A stretch of DNA of 64,000 nt, taken from contig CM034142.1 of NCBI GenBank assembly GCA_019914995.1, positions 6,385,513 to 6,449,512 on the forward strand, read 5' to 3'. Below, in pieces: positions 1 through 12,600 of the stretch. The notes under the pieces were generated by a model. The model made no database searches. It saw only the letters and a list, made by a program, of their open reading frames with translations, and had not been told where the DNA came from. The DNA is from Acanthochlamys bracteata (Eukaryota; Streptophyta; Magnoliopsida; Pandanales; Velloziaceae). Position numbers and translations under genes: made by a program. Positions within the stretch are counted from its first letter, which is position 1. The number at the start of each line of letters is the position of its first letter.

Positions 1-162
1 CTTTCAAGCAATTTTGGTCAGTAACTTGGTGAGACTTGCAGAAATCACTTTGTTGCTAGGAACAAAAAAAATAAAGTGGAAAATGAAGATATATATACTA
101 ATAACTATACTTAGATAAAAATACTTCAGAATTTTGCCAAAATTAGGATAATCTAGCAGGAA

Positions 163-767
163 TTACATGCCTGAGATAAAAAGTTCATGCATCAGCTCTG
201 TGGATATCACCACAGCCGATAAACAAGGCAGGTGACCATCCACGTTCTCTGGAAATACATTGGGGATTAAAGATAATGTACGAAGGAATCACGCACCTCT
301 CAACTAGAGAGTAAAGAAGAGAGAAGCAATATTGCAGATGATAATATGTTTCTCCCTAAATGTTTTCAACATTTCTTCAATTACTTCACAATTCAAGGTT
401 TGGACACAAAATGTTTTTTTTTTTCTCTCAATACACATTATCTCACATAATTCTCATAGTTTTCAACTTTTAAACTTTTCAATCCTGACATAAAAAATGA
501 AAGGACCGCTAATCCTGAGATCAATTAGTTCTTAAGCAAGAATTAATCGAATTAAAATTGGAAAAAAAAGAAACAGAATTTTGAGAAAATTAACAGCGGT
601 AGAGAGATAGAAATTTGCTAGAACCAGTAGATAACAAGAGAAGAATAAATACCTCGAAACCATTTCGCAAAATCTCGAAGAAAAAGATTTCTCGAAACAA
701 ATTTGAATTCTCTCAGTTCCTTTGCTGAAGCTCGAAGAAAAACTGCTAGCGTCGTGCCTTGTTTCAT
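163..767 (-). CDS. Predicted small two-exon gene, 66-residue protein of unknown function
   Basis: I do not recognise this protein. On the minus strand an ATG at 767 opens a 115-nt exon (767-653) ending at a good GT donor. An AG acceptor at 250-249 starts exon 2 (248-163), and the joined frame stays open to a TAA at 165-163, giving 66 residues. The N-terminus (MKQGTTLAVFLRASAKELRE) is basic and amphipathic with few acidic residues, as in mitochondrial presequences. The C-terminal half has a short hydrophobic stretch (PCLSAVVIST) and ends in ISGM. The 404-bp intron has a usual length. Both exons are too short to be found by ORF length, and gene status rests only on phase and splice sites. The alternative is a chance frame at the 5' end of a longer or non-coding transcript. 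No other gene lies within 3 kb of its promoter side. Confidence 0.4.
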
Positions 768-2120
768 TTGGGTAAGAGAGTTTTCAAATAGAGCCAAAAT
801 GAATTTATGTTTTCAATAAAAGTCTTTTATAAACTGATTTGAAAAAATGAATATTATTAGCTTGTGGAAATTTTTTTTTTGGAAAACTATTTGCTGTGCA
901 AATGATACTTAAATCTCCTAATTTTTGAGAAATTTTATATTTAGCCACTTCGCATATAGGGAACTAAATTTGTTAAGAGGGCTAGAAACTAATTCTAGAA
1001 AAATTCTATCTACTATTGATCTAATAGAAATATTATTCATAATAAATTATAAAAATATAATAAAAAATTAATAATTTTTACATTAAATAATAAGACTTTT
1101 ATTTTTATATATAGCATCTATTTAGATAGCATTAAGGATTTTCTTCATATTATTGACACGTCAGTGTTGCATCATCAAATATAAAGTAAAGATAAATTAC
1201 TGAGAATAAAATTGATATAAAATAACTAAGTAAAAGTGGATTCAATTAATAGCAAAGCAAAGTTAGTGGTTAATAAAATGAAAATGGTTAATAAAAATGG
1301 AAATGAACAAAAATGAATTAGGTGCAGTCTATCCTTAAATAATTAATAGTGGCCTTAGTTTGCAAATTACTCGATAGATCATCATCAACGTTGATCGTCT
1401 AACTTTTCGTACTTTTGAGTGATTTTTTAGAAAGTAATTATTAAAAATAAATTATTATGATAGAAATAAATTAATGTTTTATTTTTATAAAAGAAATAAA
1501 TTAAAAATAATTTTATATTTTATTTAGCTACAAATAAAGTAGAAGTTATTTTTCCTATAAATTAACTTTCTTTCTCTGCCAACTCAAGAGCGTGTTTAAT
1601 TTGTAAATAAAGTGGATAAATAAGTTTTTTAAAAATTAATTTAAAAAATAAAAATAAAAATAAAATATTAATAAAAATAAAATTATATATTAATTTAATA
1701 TTTATAATAAATTTTAATATTAAATTTTTAAAAAATATTACTAAAATATTTTATTTTAATTTTTGTATGTATTTATATTAAAAATAAATTAAAAAATGAG
1801 TTTCGAATATTAATAATCATGCCAAAATTTAAAAAACTTCTTTCATTTTTTGTCATAAAAAATTACTTTTAATAACATAACTATCTACACGTAGAAGTTT
1901 ACTTACCTACAAATTAATTTATTTTAAACTCATTTTTAAATTAAAATAAATATAAATTTTAAATAATTTTTTCGTTCAGAATTTATTTTTTTAAAACTTT
2001 AATTTAAACTTAAAATTTACTATCAATTCACTTTAATAAAAATAAACGAAAAAATTATTTAATCAAATTTATTTTAACTCTAAATTTATTTTTATAGATA
2101 TTCCACTTTATTCTTTCCTC
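768..2120. other. AT-rich intergenic spacer
   Basis: No coding frame is seen. Most of 1000-2100 is low-complexity A/T sequence with short TAAAAATAAA-like runs. The spacer separates the putative starts of two divergent genes, so promoters of both should lie here. I could not pick out a convincing TATA box. Confidence 0.5.
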
Positions 2121-2386
2121 TCCGTTTTCATTTTTCGTTTCTTTTTTAACTTTCCTCTCCTGCGGCGCCTCTGCGCGATCCCGTCCGATTGTTTCCGATC
2201 AAAAATCTCTTCTCCCCAAGCCTTATTTCTCTTGTAAGCAGTCGTTTTTCGCCAATTTCCTGTTGTATTTTCTCTCCATTTCTTTGTATCTCTTGTTTTT
2301 CACCGGAGTTACTTCTCTGAGATGTGATCTTCTTCTATGAGAGTTTTTTGAAGAATTTCGAAGCAGATCAGTTGTTTTCTGTTCAG

Positions 2387-4178
2387 GTAAAGTCATTTTT
2401 TACACTCTGGTTGGTGTTTCGATTCGACTTTTATGGTATTTGTAGTATGGATTGTTCCGATCTTTGAAAACTAGTGAGATGGGTTTGGCTTGCTTCAGAT
2501 CTTACTTGTTTGTTGATTTTACTGAAGAGTCTAGTATTTCTTCGGCTCTGTGAATTTGTATTGCTTTTTTTAGGTTTTGTGTTCCAAAATTTAAGCTATA
2601 CATTGAGTCTTTTCCTTGAGTTTTTGCAGTAGTTTCTGTTTATGGTTGGATTTGTGTAGTAGAGGAGATATAGTTGTATTTCTTCTAGTGTTTTGAAGGA
2701 TCTAGTTGTATTCCTGTTAAATCTAGTTTTATTGATTGATATGGTTGAGCTCTTTTCCTGAGCACATAGAAATGAGAGAAGCAATCAAGCTGGAATACAT
2801 AAGAAATTTTTAATCGTTGTTGTCTTGGATCTGAAGCTTGTCTCCGTCTTTTCTGTTTTGGAGGTTCAAAGTCTGATTGCATCTCTGTAGTTCTTTTCCC
2901 ACTCGCCGTCACCGCCACTGCCTTTCTTCAGTTCGAGTTTTTGTTATCCAAGGTTACCTCTCTCTCTTCTCTCAAGTCTATAAGGTGGCTGATTGATGGC
3001 GCGTAATAGGTTTTTCCTTTTGTAGAAATAATCTTCATTATCAAGTCTATAATGTGCTCGATAGATGTCCCCAGAGAGCTCTTACAATTTTGTTTATCGA
3101 TTTGTTCAAGATCTTATATATCTCTTCAAGTTTCTAAAGTATTGGATAGATTAATAGCCATAGAGAGCTCTTCTTTGGTCAAGCTTTAATCTGTGTGATT
3201 AAATTACATTTCATAATTGATTGAGTTTGTCAAGTGTTGAAACAAGTTGCCGACTTTGGGGAATCATCAATCGCTTACAAGTTACCGACTTTGTTCTATT
3301 TGTGTGCAAGCTCTTAGTCATTTATAGACAACAATGAGGTCTTTGTATGTTTCACATTGTAATTTGTTTTTTGTGTGTTTGTTTACTAGATGTCTAATTG
3401 TATTTGCTAAGTATAAGATTGGATGAACTTATTTATTTGTACATCAGTGGTAACTTTTTTCCCCCTCTTTTGCGTAAAATGCTCTAAGTTACACATGCTT
3501 TGTATAGATGATCATACAATTTCTCATCATGACTATCAGTGTGCTTGGATATTGGATTGAATCTGATAAGTGCATAGATATTGAATTGTGATACAAAAAA
3601 ATCCTGATTTTCTGATCATCAAGTGATAGGCCATATATGATATGTGCTGCTATACTATTCTAGCCTTGGTTTCATTACAGGCTAGGGCATTATCATCATA
3701 AAAAATGTAATATAGCGTGTGCTGTGTTTTGTATTCTAACCCTGGCTTCATAAGGGTGGAGGTAGGCAGTTTCTCCCCAAAAAGGAAAGGGTAGAGGTAG
3801 CATTATTTGATAATGCTACCTCAATGTTCAGCCAATCTTTATATTTCCAAACATTTGTAGTATAGGCGTACCTTGTATCTTATAAAGGTCCGAGATTTAG
3901 ATTTTATTATAAAATTCAACAGTCCAGTACGCTCATGAGGCATGGAAGGTTTTCTCCGTCTCTAGTGAAGTTTTTGAGTCATTAGTGTACTAGCTCTTGT
4001 GGTATGCGCTTCTTTTGTGTTGTATCTTGTACTTTTATGCACCAAGAACAATGTTTAGTCTCAGTTGCAGAAGAATCTTAGATTCTCCGCATCAGTATGT
4101 TGAAGTGTTTCCTATTTCTGAGCAAACTTATGACCTAATAGTTGCTAGAAGCCTTTTATCTATGAATTGGTTCTGCAG
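2387..4178 (+). other. Probable leader (5' UTR) intron of the 4190-5732 gene
   Basis: A pyrimidine-rich stretch around 2110-2240 looks like a transcription start region and leads to a donor at 2387 (TTCAG|GTAAAG). The matching acceptor TTCTGCAG ends at 4178, only 11 bases before the start codon. The intervening 1.8 kb is T-rich on the plus strand and has no conserved reading frame, as expected for a long plant leader intron. An extra small leader exon near 2925-2950, between a TTCTTCAG acceptor and a CCAAG|GTTACC donor, is possible. Confidence 0.5.
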
Positions 4179-4189
4179 AACAGGTGAAT

Positions 4190-5732
4190 ATGAATGTCGG
4201 GCTGGCATTGCGGACTCTTGTACGCCGCCCTTTGTCCTCTTTCAGACACCATTTATTCAACCCTGTGCCACTCCATGGGATTGCATCTCCATCTCCGGCT
4301 ACCTCTTTCAGAGCTGTTTTGACTAGCAACTTTCCACGAAGCACTCTCTTTGGTGGGATTCAGTCGTTTTCAACTAGTGGAGCGAGTTTTACTGGATTGA
4401 CAGATTCCCGGTTCCCTAAGCGGAGACCTGGGTTGAAGAAGCGTAAGAAGAGGGCTAGCCTTAGACCACGAGGTTTGTGTTTGAATTCCATTTTGCATAT
4501 ACTATTGCTTATAGTATATTTCTTTACAGTAGATCGCATTTCAGTTTTCTTAAACCTCTTAACTTTTTTATCATGCAAGCGAACAAATGAACAGCATTAG
4601 TATCGAAGAAATTCTTATGTTAATTTAAAAGCAGCTCTTCTTTAGTTTAGGATCTATCTATGGTTGCATGCTTTTGTGCTTAGTATCATGTACTATCTTG
4701 TATCTAGAACTATATCTTTTTTTAGCAGTAACACTTATAACATGCAGGCCCTTATGCTTGGGTCCAATATGTACCTGGAGAACCAATTCCTAGTAGCCGA
4801 CCTAATGAAGGAAGTGTACAGGGAAGGAATCATAGGAAGCGTGTGAAGCAAAAAAAAGCGTTCATATTGGTGTGTTCTCCCACCACATTTATTGTTTTCA
4901 TATGAATGACAGTGCTTTTAATTACCTGTTGCATCCTTTGTGAATTAGAACAAAAGCAAATGCAACTATCTCAATATTATTCTGATAGCATTTGCTATTT
5001 CACAAGAAGTTGCAAGCTTTTCATCGAGGGCAAGATTAGGGAACTTCAAAAGAATGTGCATGTTACAACTAAGGGAGAAAGTCAACCTGGGCAAAGTTGG
5101 TAGGATCATATTCTCTGTGAAATAGAGACTATTTGTGTGGTAATAGTGTAACTTCCTATCAACCTTTGAACTGTATAATTGGTCAATACATGAATCGGTA
5201 AGCATCCTGACATATTATGAGTTGAATGAAGAGAGTTGAGAGACAAAAGGCACTATGTATTCGTTTCTGCATGCACTTATTAACTCATTCATCATTTTTA
5301 TTCAAAGCTCTGGAAGGATATAATGGAAGTTTTCTGTTGTTTCTTTAACCTTTATGTTTTGAGTAATGACTTGAGTTTTATTAGAAGGATAAGAAGGCTA
5401 CTATGCTATTGTAACTCTCCATCTTAAGGCCGAATAAATGAGTAGAAATAACGTATAGTTTCTTCAAGCATAATTGTGATACATCAAACCCTTCATGATC
5501 TTAGCTCTTTTCATAAGTTCATGATGGCATTTCTAACTAGGATGTGCCTTCATTTCTGTAACCACAGGCTGAGAAAAAGAAGCGTAGAGCTCAGTATGCA
5601 GAAGCTAGGAAGAAGCGTGACATGGAAAGAATTGAGAGGAAAATGGCTGCAGTGGCTAGGGAAAAAGCCTGGGCTGAGAGATTGAAGGAATTGCAACAGA
5701 TGGAAGAGGCGAAGAAAGCCTCAATGGGCTGA
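4190..5732 (+). CDS. Conserved plant basic protein, probably mitochondrial, function unknown
   Basis: There are three coding exons, 4190-4472, 4748-4869 and 5568-5732, with GT-AG junctions that keep phase and give 189 residues. The start is the ATG at 4190; the frame runs on upstream through a GTG at 4184 that is not needed. Residues 1-60 are rich in R, S, L and F with almost no acid (MNVGLALRTLVRRPLSSFRH), typical of a mitochondrial targeting sequence. A basic patch (PGLKKRKKRASLRP) leads into the motif GPYAWVQYVPGEPIPSS at the exon 1/2 junction. The C-terminal third is a highly charged K/E/R helix (EKKKRRAQYAEARKKRDMER), probably a coiled coil. From memory this architecture is conserved in plants, but I cannot attach a function. 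A mitochondrial ribosome or RNA-associated role is inference from its basic charge. It is transcribed toward the TcdA-like gene. Confidence 0.75.
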
Positions 5733-6673
5733 TTCTTATGGAACAACAGAAAGCAGAGTCGTAATAGTCAGTAGCTTTGTTTGCAATGAGTAGCCATACC
5801 AATATGAGTGCTAACTTTGGCCAAGATTTTCAGAGACGGTGTCAGCTCTGTTATAAGATGAAGAACCTATGCTAGGGATAACATGCTTAGGGCATCAAAA
5901 TATGCCTCCCATCTGTGCTTTGTGAAGTTTCTCTTTTCCTTTTATCTTTGTCAGCATGTATGCCCATTAGTAATAGGTATTTTTCCAAAATCAGAATTCT
6001 TTTATTTGTGAACACAGATCTCATGATGGCTGTATACCATGAAATTCTTTTGTTTCAAAGTTTGGTGATAGCCTTGGTAAACTTGTCTATTTTTTTTTTC
6101 TTTTCCTGTTAAGGTGGTTCTCCTTTTGCAATATGTGAAATGCCTCTGCAACATTCAAAAGTTCTGCGAGAGTCCTATTGCGACTGCATATTCCTCTTGG
6201 TTCTATCTTTGCAAAATTGTTATATATCTACGATTGCCACATTATTTAGGAATTAGATTCGATTGTAATAGTTTGAAACTGCTTACGCAACAGGGTATCT
6301 CAGTCCAGTTTTCATGCCTTTGTTTTGGCAAGAATGATGAAACTGCTGATGTATTTATTACATTGAAATAATTTCCTTATGCGAGAAAGTGTTGTTCAAC
6401 ATTACTGAAATATCCAACGTGACTACATAATGTCATGATTGTATATTCATTGATGTTGCATGTTTATTGTCAACTAACAGATGGACAAATTTTCAAACTC
6501 AAGGCTCATTTGAGAACAGTTCAACCTACATTACCACATGTTTACGCATCATTTGCATATTCATCGTTAACATTTGAAACATCAAGTGAAATACTTCTAG
6601 CTTACAAAATTTTTGATGCAACTGCATTACTGCAGATCTCCAGCCAATTTCCCTGCATTTCCATTTCCATAAC
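5733..6673. other. Convergent 3' flanks of two genes
   Basis: The plus-strand gene stops at 5732 and the minus-strand dehydratase stops at 6674, so this 0.94 kb holds both 3' UTRs and terminators. Open frames here (for example 6114-6371) lack family resemblance and look like chance. Confidence 0.5.
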
Positions 6674-9600
6674 TTAAATATGCCTTAAACCAAATTCCTC
6701 TTCAGCTCGTTGGAGTACACTTGTGACCATGCTGTAGAACTCAGGCTCTTCTTCCTTTATACGGTCTAGTGTCATAGATTCATGTGCATCTGCCTGCAAA
6801 AGGAAAATCAAGCTGCATAAATCAAATTGTAGAGAAGAAGTCGTTTAGATTAACTATCAGTAAAAAAAACCTATAGCATATAAAGTTTTAGCAGTTTCAA
6901 CTTTCAGGCAATTAGAATATCAAAAGTGTTTGCAGTAAATGTCAAACGCGCATGCATCTTAAGACCAACAGCGAAAGAGGAACTTTTCCCTAGATACCTC
7001 TGCAAATTTCAAAAGAATCAAATTTGATACTGTTGCAGGTTTTGTCATGTTCCACCTAGAAGATAACAAAGATTAAAAGAAATTAATCAGAAGGTAATAG
7101 GGATGAATGTTAGGAAACCACATTGCCAAGGTGGTGGTGTATGAATCGCTTGTGTCAAAAGGATAATGCAATAGATACTTTACATCAAGGAACTTGACCA
7201 CCAAACAATAAGGTCACAATAGCTAGGTACCTGACAAGAGTCAATTCGTTAACAGATCGCCACATCTTTCTCCCAACATCTTTATTTGACTGTTCTCTTG
7301 TGCTTCGGCCATGCCACAACTCTTTAACAACATATTGCACTTCTTCAACATCTACCTTCATATATAAAAAAATGAATCAAAAGTGCGAACCGATCAATGA
7401 CCAAGTGTGCAGTTTGTATCTTTAGTTAACTGCCGAAGCTACTTTTGTACCAATGCAAAAACAAGCATATATAGGAACTTCTCCCTACGAACAAGATGAA
7501 CGAAAAAACTAAAGCATAAACCTTAAATAGTTCAAAATGCATTCTTTTCATCACACGCCAAAAATACGGGTACTAAAGAGCAACAATGTAAGTGACCAAG
7601 AAGCATATATAGCAAAAGAACAGGCACTCAAACACAAAAGATGCTGCTGACGATGAATTACACATAATATAGCACTACAGTCAACCATAAGCACCATAGT
7701 AACAGGATTTAGAACTTTTCTTTCACTGCCTATCTTCCTAACATTGTCACACCAAAAGTAAGTGCATATTTGCTGTATCGGAGTATGTGAGAACTAACTA
7801 AAATGAACCTAGATATATTCATTAATTATAAGTTTTTTTCTTGATTATCATCCTAGATAAGCATCGAGTCCCTCTGGGTGGTCCTTAATACTTTATCAAT
7901 AACAACATAGCCCTTCAGGCACTGCCTTCAAAGAACTATTTCTAGGTTAATTTGTTTATCTGCCTATATTCTTACTACTTCCAGTAGATTAACTTATCTA
8001 AGCATTACGATATCATGTCTGGTATTAGTACAAAAGTATACATGTAAACATGCTACTACCTTGTGAAAAGGAGTACAAGATAAATTTGCAAACATAGAAA
8101 AATGCTGCTAATGTTAATATAAAAGCAACAATATACTTCTTCTAATTCTAGTGATTTCACTCATAGTTTAAAGTATTACATCCATTCACTCAATGGCATA
8201 TCCATCTATCAATGTCATAGCCCATAGATTGCAGAAAAGCAGAATTAGAAGAATTCCCGTTTTATCTTATTAAACTGTCAAAAGATCACGTAGATGAATT
8301 TCTCTGTACATTGTCAAAGAAGCTGGAGAAACAAATATATTCCAAATAGACTCCGAAAATAGTTCAGTCAACAGAGAACTGCTCATGCCATTTCAGCCTT
8401 TAACAAAGTGTTATGAAAGATAGAGGTTTCAATGCTCAATTCCACTAAGGCCTCGATCAGCAATAAAAAGTAAGCTCACACAGCTTCCATACTTATTCCT
8501 CAGCTGTATGGAATAAAAATTGAAGGACCTGGACTGGCCCAAGTAAAGTTTGTCTTTGGATATAGTAATTTCAGGTATCATGGCCTATGTTATAAGACAT
8601 AATACTATCATGAAGAATTGGTTTATACTTTCATTTTGTCATTCAATACGCATCAAAATACAAAACAAACTACATTCTAACAAAGAGAATACATTGCTTT
8701 ATTTAATGAAGATTGCATCATTTAGCAAATATGAGAAGAAGATTGGAAACATACCATAACATCCTCACTAGAGCCATATACTAGTTCCTCGTGCTCAAGA
8801 AGGCGAACATGTAATATGCGATAGTGATCAAGGTCAAGATTCACAACTGGTTCAGTCTGAACAGACAACCCGGATAGCTTGGTAACAACATATGAAGCCA
8901 TTACCTGACCAAAGATTGCTGGAATAGTTCCCAAGACAGGTATTATCCGAACTCTGAAACCTGGAATTATCTGAATTCAGTTGTCAATTAGAAACTCAAC
9001 TGCTCCATTATATGCTTAAAGCTTACAGTTTAGTTGCAAATGCAAAATGTACTTCTAGTTGTGCTAACTAATTTAAAAACCACTTGCATCAACTACTATA
9101 ATATCATAATTTAGACATGTTAACATAAACATCAGCTTAAAGTGACTCATTTAAGGGTTATTTTCAAACAATTTAGATATACAGTTTGTTACTAAGAAAC
9201 TTTATTGACACTATGTGGCAAATGACAACCTGATAGTCGGATGGATTTTCTCCTCCTGTTGGGCCTTTAAAGGGAAGCAGCTTTGCTTTTGGCTTCTCTA
9301 GTGAGAAAACTACTGGAATTCCTTCCTCAATCCCAAATTCTTTTTTTAAACGATGCCTTACCTACACAAACTACACTTCAGATATACAAGAAACACAGAA
9401 AAGTACAATAAAGCATCAATTAACTAAAATATAACCACTAAAGGAAATGCCCATGTCAAAAGAAGCTTTAAACTTAAAGATTGCACATTTCATGATCGAA
9501 AGTAGTAAGCCTTAATTACGATATTTTAAGTTAGGATCAAACTCACAAAATATCACCACGCGAAACATTAAATATAGGCAAAATCATTAGATGCAAACAA

Positions 9601-12600
9601 GTACGCAAGCAAAAAAGCATATGCATGTACATGCTCACACTTAGACATCTGATACTCCAAAAACAAGTTGCATGCATAGACAAACAGACACAAAAGGAAA
9701 GAAATAACATCCAAATTGAAAAAAATTATACATAGTGACAAGCTTTTTGATGTACTTAAAAGGAAGTTCTCAGCTAGCATAATTTGCCATTTCCTTCTCT
9801 TCTTCATTATCTACAAATGAAGACTCTTCTTCAAAGATTTCTACATAAGAATGTAAAGACTCCTACTTCCGACAGATAAGCTGTGACTTTCAGGTCTTCA
9901 CCTACATCACTGTTTCATTCACTAATGATCACAATTGGATGCCACCAATGGGACTTTTACATTAGTTTGTAACACAGCAGAAGATCCTATGCTACAACCG
10001 AGTTCCCATCATTGGTTGTATAATGGTAAAATTGCAAGTTACTTTGACAGTAACAGCACTATTGTGCTGATTCTACTTGAAAGACAAAAGGCAAGAACCT
10101 AAGAAGGTAAGTTTTACACCTTACTCAGCAGTAACCTGCAACTTGTCATGCTATTTACAAGGGGACAAAAGACATATGGAAGAAAATACACAGACACTGC
10201 TACCTATCAAAGCTGAAATGGACATGAACCAATTCGAGGCTGAGGTGCGTGAAGTTTGATGGATCAGGATGCTGGAACTTGTACTCCCATATCCCACTCA
10301 AATCCATTCACATCAACCCTGAATCTGATCTAGCCCATCTTGAGCATTCATAAACAGCATTCTTCCATGCATAGGTTGTTTACCTACTTCTATACCCTAC
10401 AAAAGTAGCTTCTGTTTTGCAAAAATTCTAATGAGAAGACAAACTTGTGCAACAAGTATGTGTTTGTAACTTTATATTTCTCAGATGAACTTATTTGTCT
10501 AATGTCATGCTATTTACGAGATGATAACGACATGAATTGAAGAAAAAAAACACAGATATTGCTACCTATTAAAGCTCAAATGGACATAAATTGATTCATG
10601 TGAAGTCAATGAATTTTAATGAATCTTGATGTTGGAACTTGCGCTCCCACTTCCACTCAAACCCATCCACCTCAACCTTGCTTTGGGGCAAGCTCATTTT
10701 CGGCATCTGTAAATACCATTCTTCAACATGTAGGTTGTTCACCTACATCTATCTCACACAAAGTAGGTCTCATTACATATTATATAAGAAGACAAACTTG
10801 TGCAACAAGTGTGTGTTCATGACTTTTATGTGCACATATGCTATTCCATCATAGCCAACTATAGCTGAATTATCGCAAAACATATGTTGTTCTCCAATTC
10901 ATAGAATGACATAAAATAAATCATAAACAGATACCAACATAATTCATCGTTAAGACGAAAAGAAGGATGCTAGAAACTAAACCAGCAAACAGAACATCTC
11001 GCAAAATTTAGTTAAACAAAATTACTTCGAAAGTCCTCTTGGCATTAGTTGTAGTTTGCGCAATAGATACATAAGAGAAATAACGCACACTCGCGAGTAC
11101 ATTAAAGAACAGCCACAAAATAAAAACAATGCCAGCAAATAAACTAGCTAGAGCACCTTGTTAATTTTAGTTAAAAGGTTTACTTCAAAGGACCTCATGG
11201 AATTAGTTTTATTTCACCCAATAGATGCATCAGAAAGATAATGCTCTCCCCAAACAAATAATTAATAATAACAATAATCAATTAATTAAAAAATAAATAG
11301 AGAACAAATGTGAAGTCATTGAATTAGAAAACAACATTACCGCCCGGGAGAGTGGATCATTTATGGATTCTCTTATATCACCAATACGAATTCTTGTCGG
11401 GTCAGCTCTAGCTCCAGCACCCATTGCAGAAATGACCCTCAAATTTCTACGTGCACATGCAGCAAGAAGCGCTACCTGTTGCGGAATTACAAATTCAAAT
11501 ATTTCATGAATAGAGCAATTTCAGTCTTCATTAGCTCACAAGTAGAAACATATTTACAGTATGCCTTTGAGAAAAGAAAACTAACATAACTTACGACTGC
11601 AGGAACTCATAGCACCATCAAGAATGAGTTTCTAGTAGCCCTTGATTCTGACAGATAACAAAATAGATTTGCATGCAGACTTAACTACATAAAAACTTCT
11701 TGCTGTGTGTAACTTTCAACTCATCCACAAAGCATGATTCTCTAGTGTCATAGAAAAATTCCTTACAAACTTCTTTTGTTAAACGGTGAGCTCTTAAACT
11801 AGAAATCCGTGCGTCATGTTGTTGTGTCTAAAGATTGCAAGTTTATGTGCTCTTTGAATTGGTGGTCCTTTCTGTTGCATCTAGTCATTTAACCTCTCAA
11901 AGGCCTAGTTAGTCGCATACTAAATTGAAAAGTAATAACAAGCAAACATAGAAAAGATCCTTGCTTTTTGAAGTCGTGTGTCAGCAGTGCGTAAAGATTC
12001 TTCAAACTAAGAGTTCAAAACACCAAGTGATTGATAAAGTTTCTCTAGATAAAAGTTCGACCGAATATCATCCTACCTAGCTCAACTGCTCAAACTATCT
12101 AATGGGCCTAAAGACACAAATGACTACAAATTAGAATCAAATATATTCTCACAAGACATATAATATTCTCTATACTAAAGGTCACAAACAGTAAAATCTC
12201 AGCTCTTAAATATGTATTGGGCAGACATAGAGTACCTTTGTGTCAATGTTGTCAATGCAATCAAGAACAAAATCCGGCTGTCCTGAAAGAACTTCTTCTT
12301 CAGATAATTTATCATACAGCTGAACTTTTGTCTCTATCTGGCACTCTGGAAATATCGACTGAAAATGCTTTTGCAGACATAATGCTTTTGGCATCCCAAC
12401 ATCATCTCTAGTAGCCACAGCATGTCGATTTAGAGAGGAAAGTGATACCTTTAACAAAAATAACAAGTTTTCACAGTTTACATGCAAACATTGTATCCAA
12501 GTGTACATATAATAAGTTTGCTGAGACATTTTATTTTATAATAAGATGCAAATTCCAAGCAGCTTAAGGATAATAACACTACATAAACCTATGCTGGTAC

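Noticed and set aside
3997..4326. 109-aa plus-strand frame
   Set aside because: It runs through the leader-intron acceptor and is in a different frame from the conserved protein starting at 4190.
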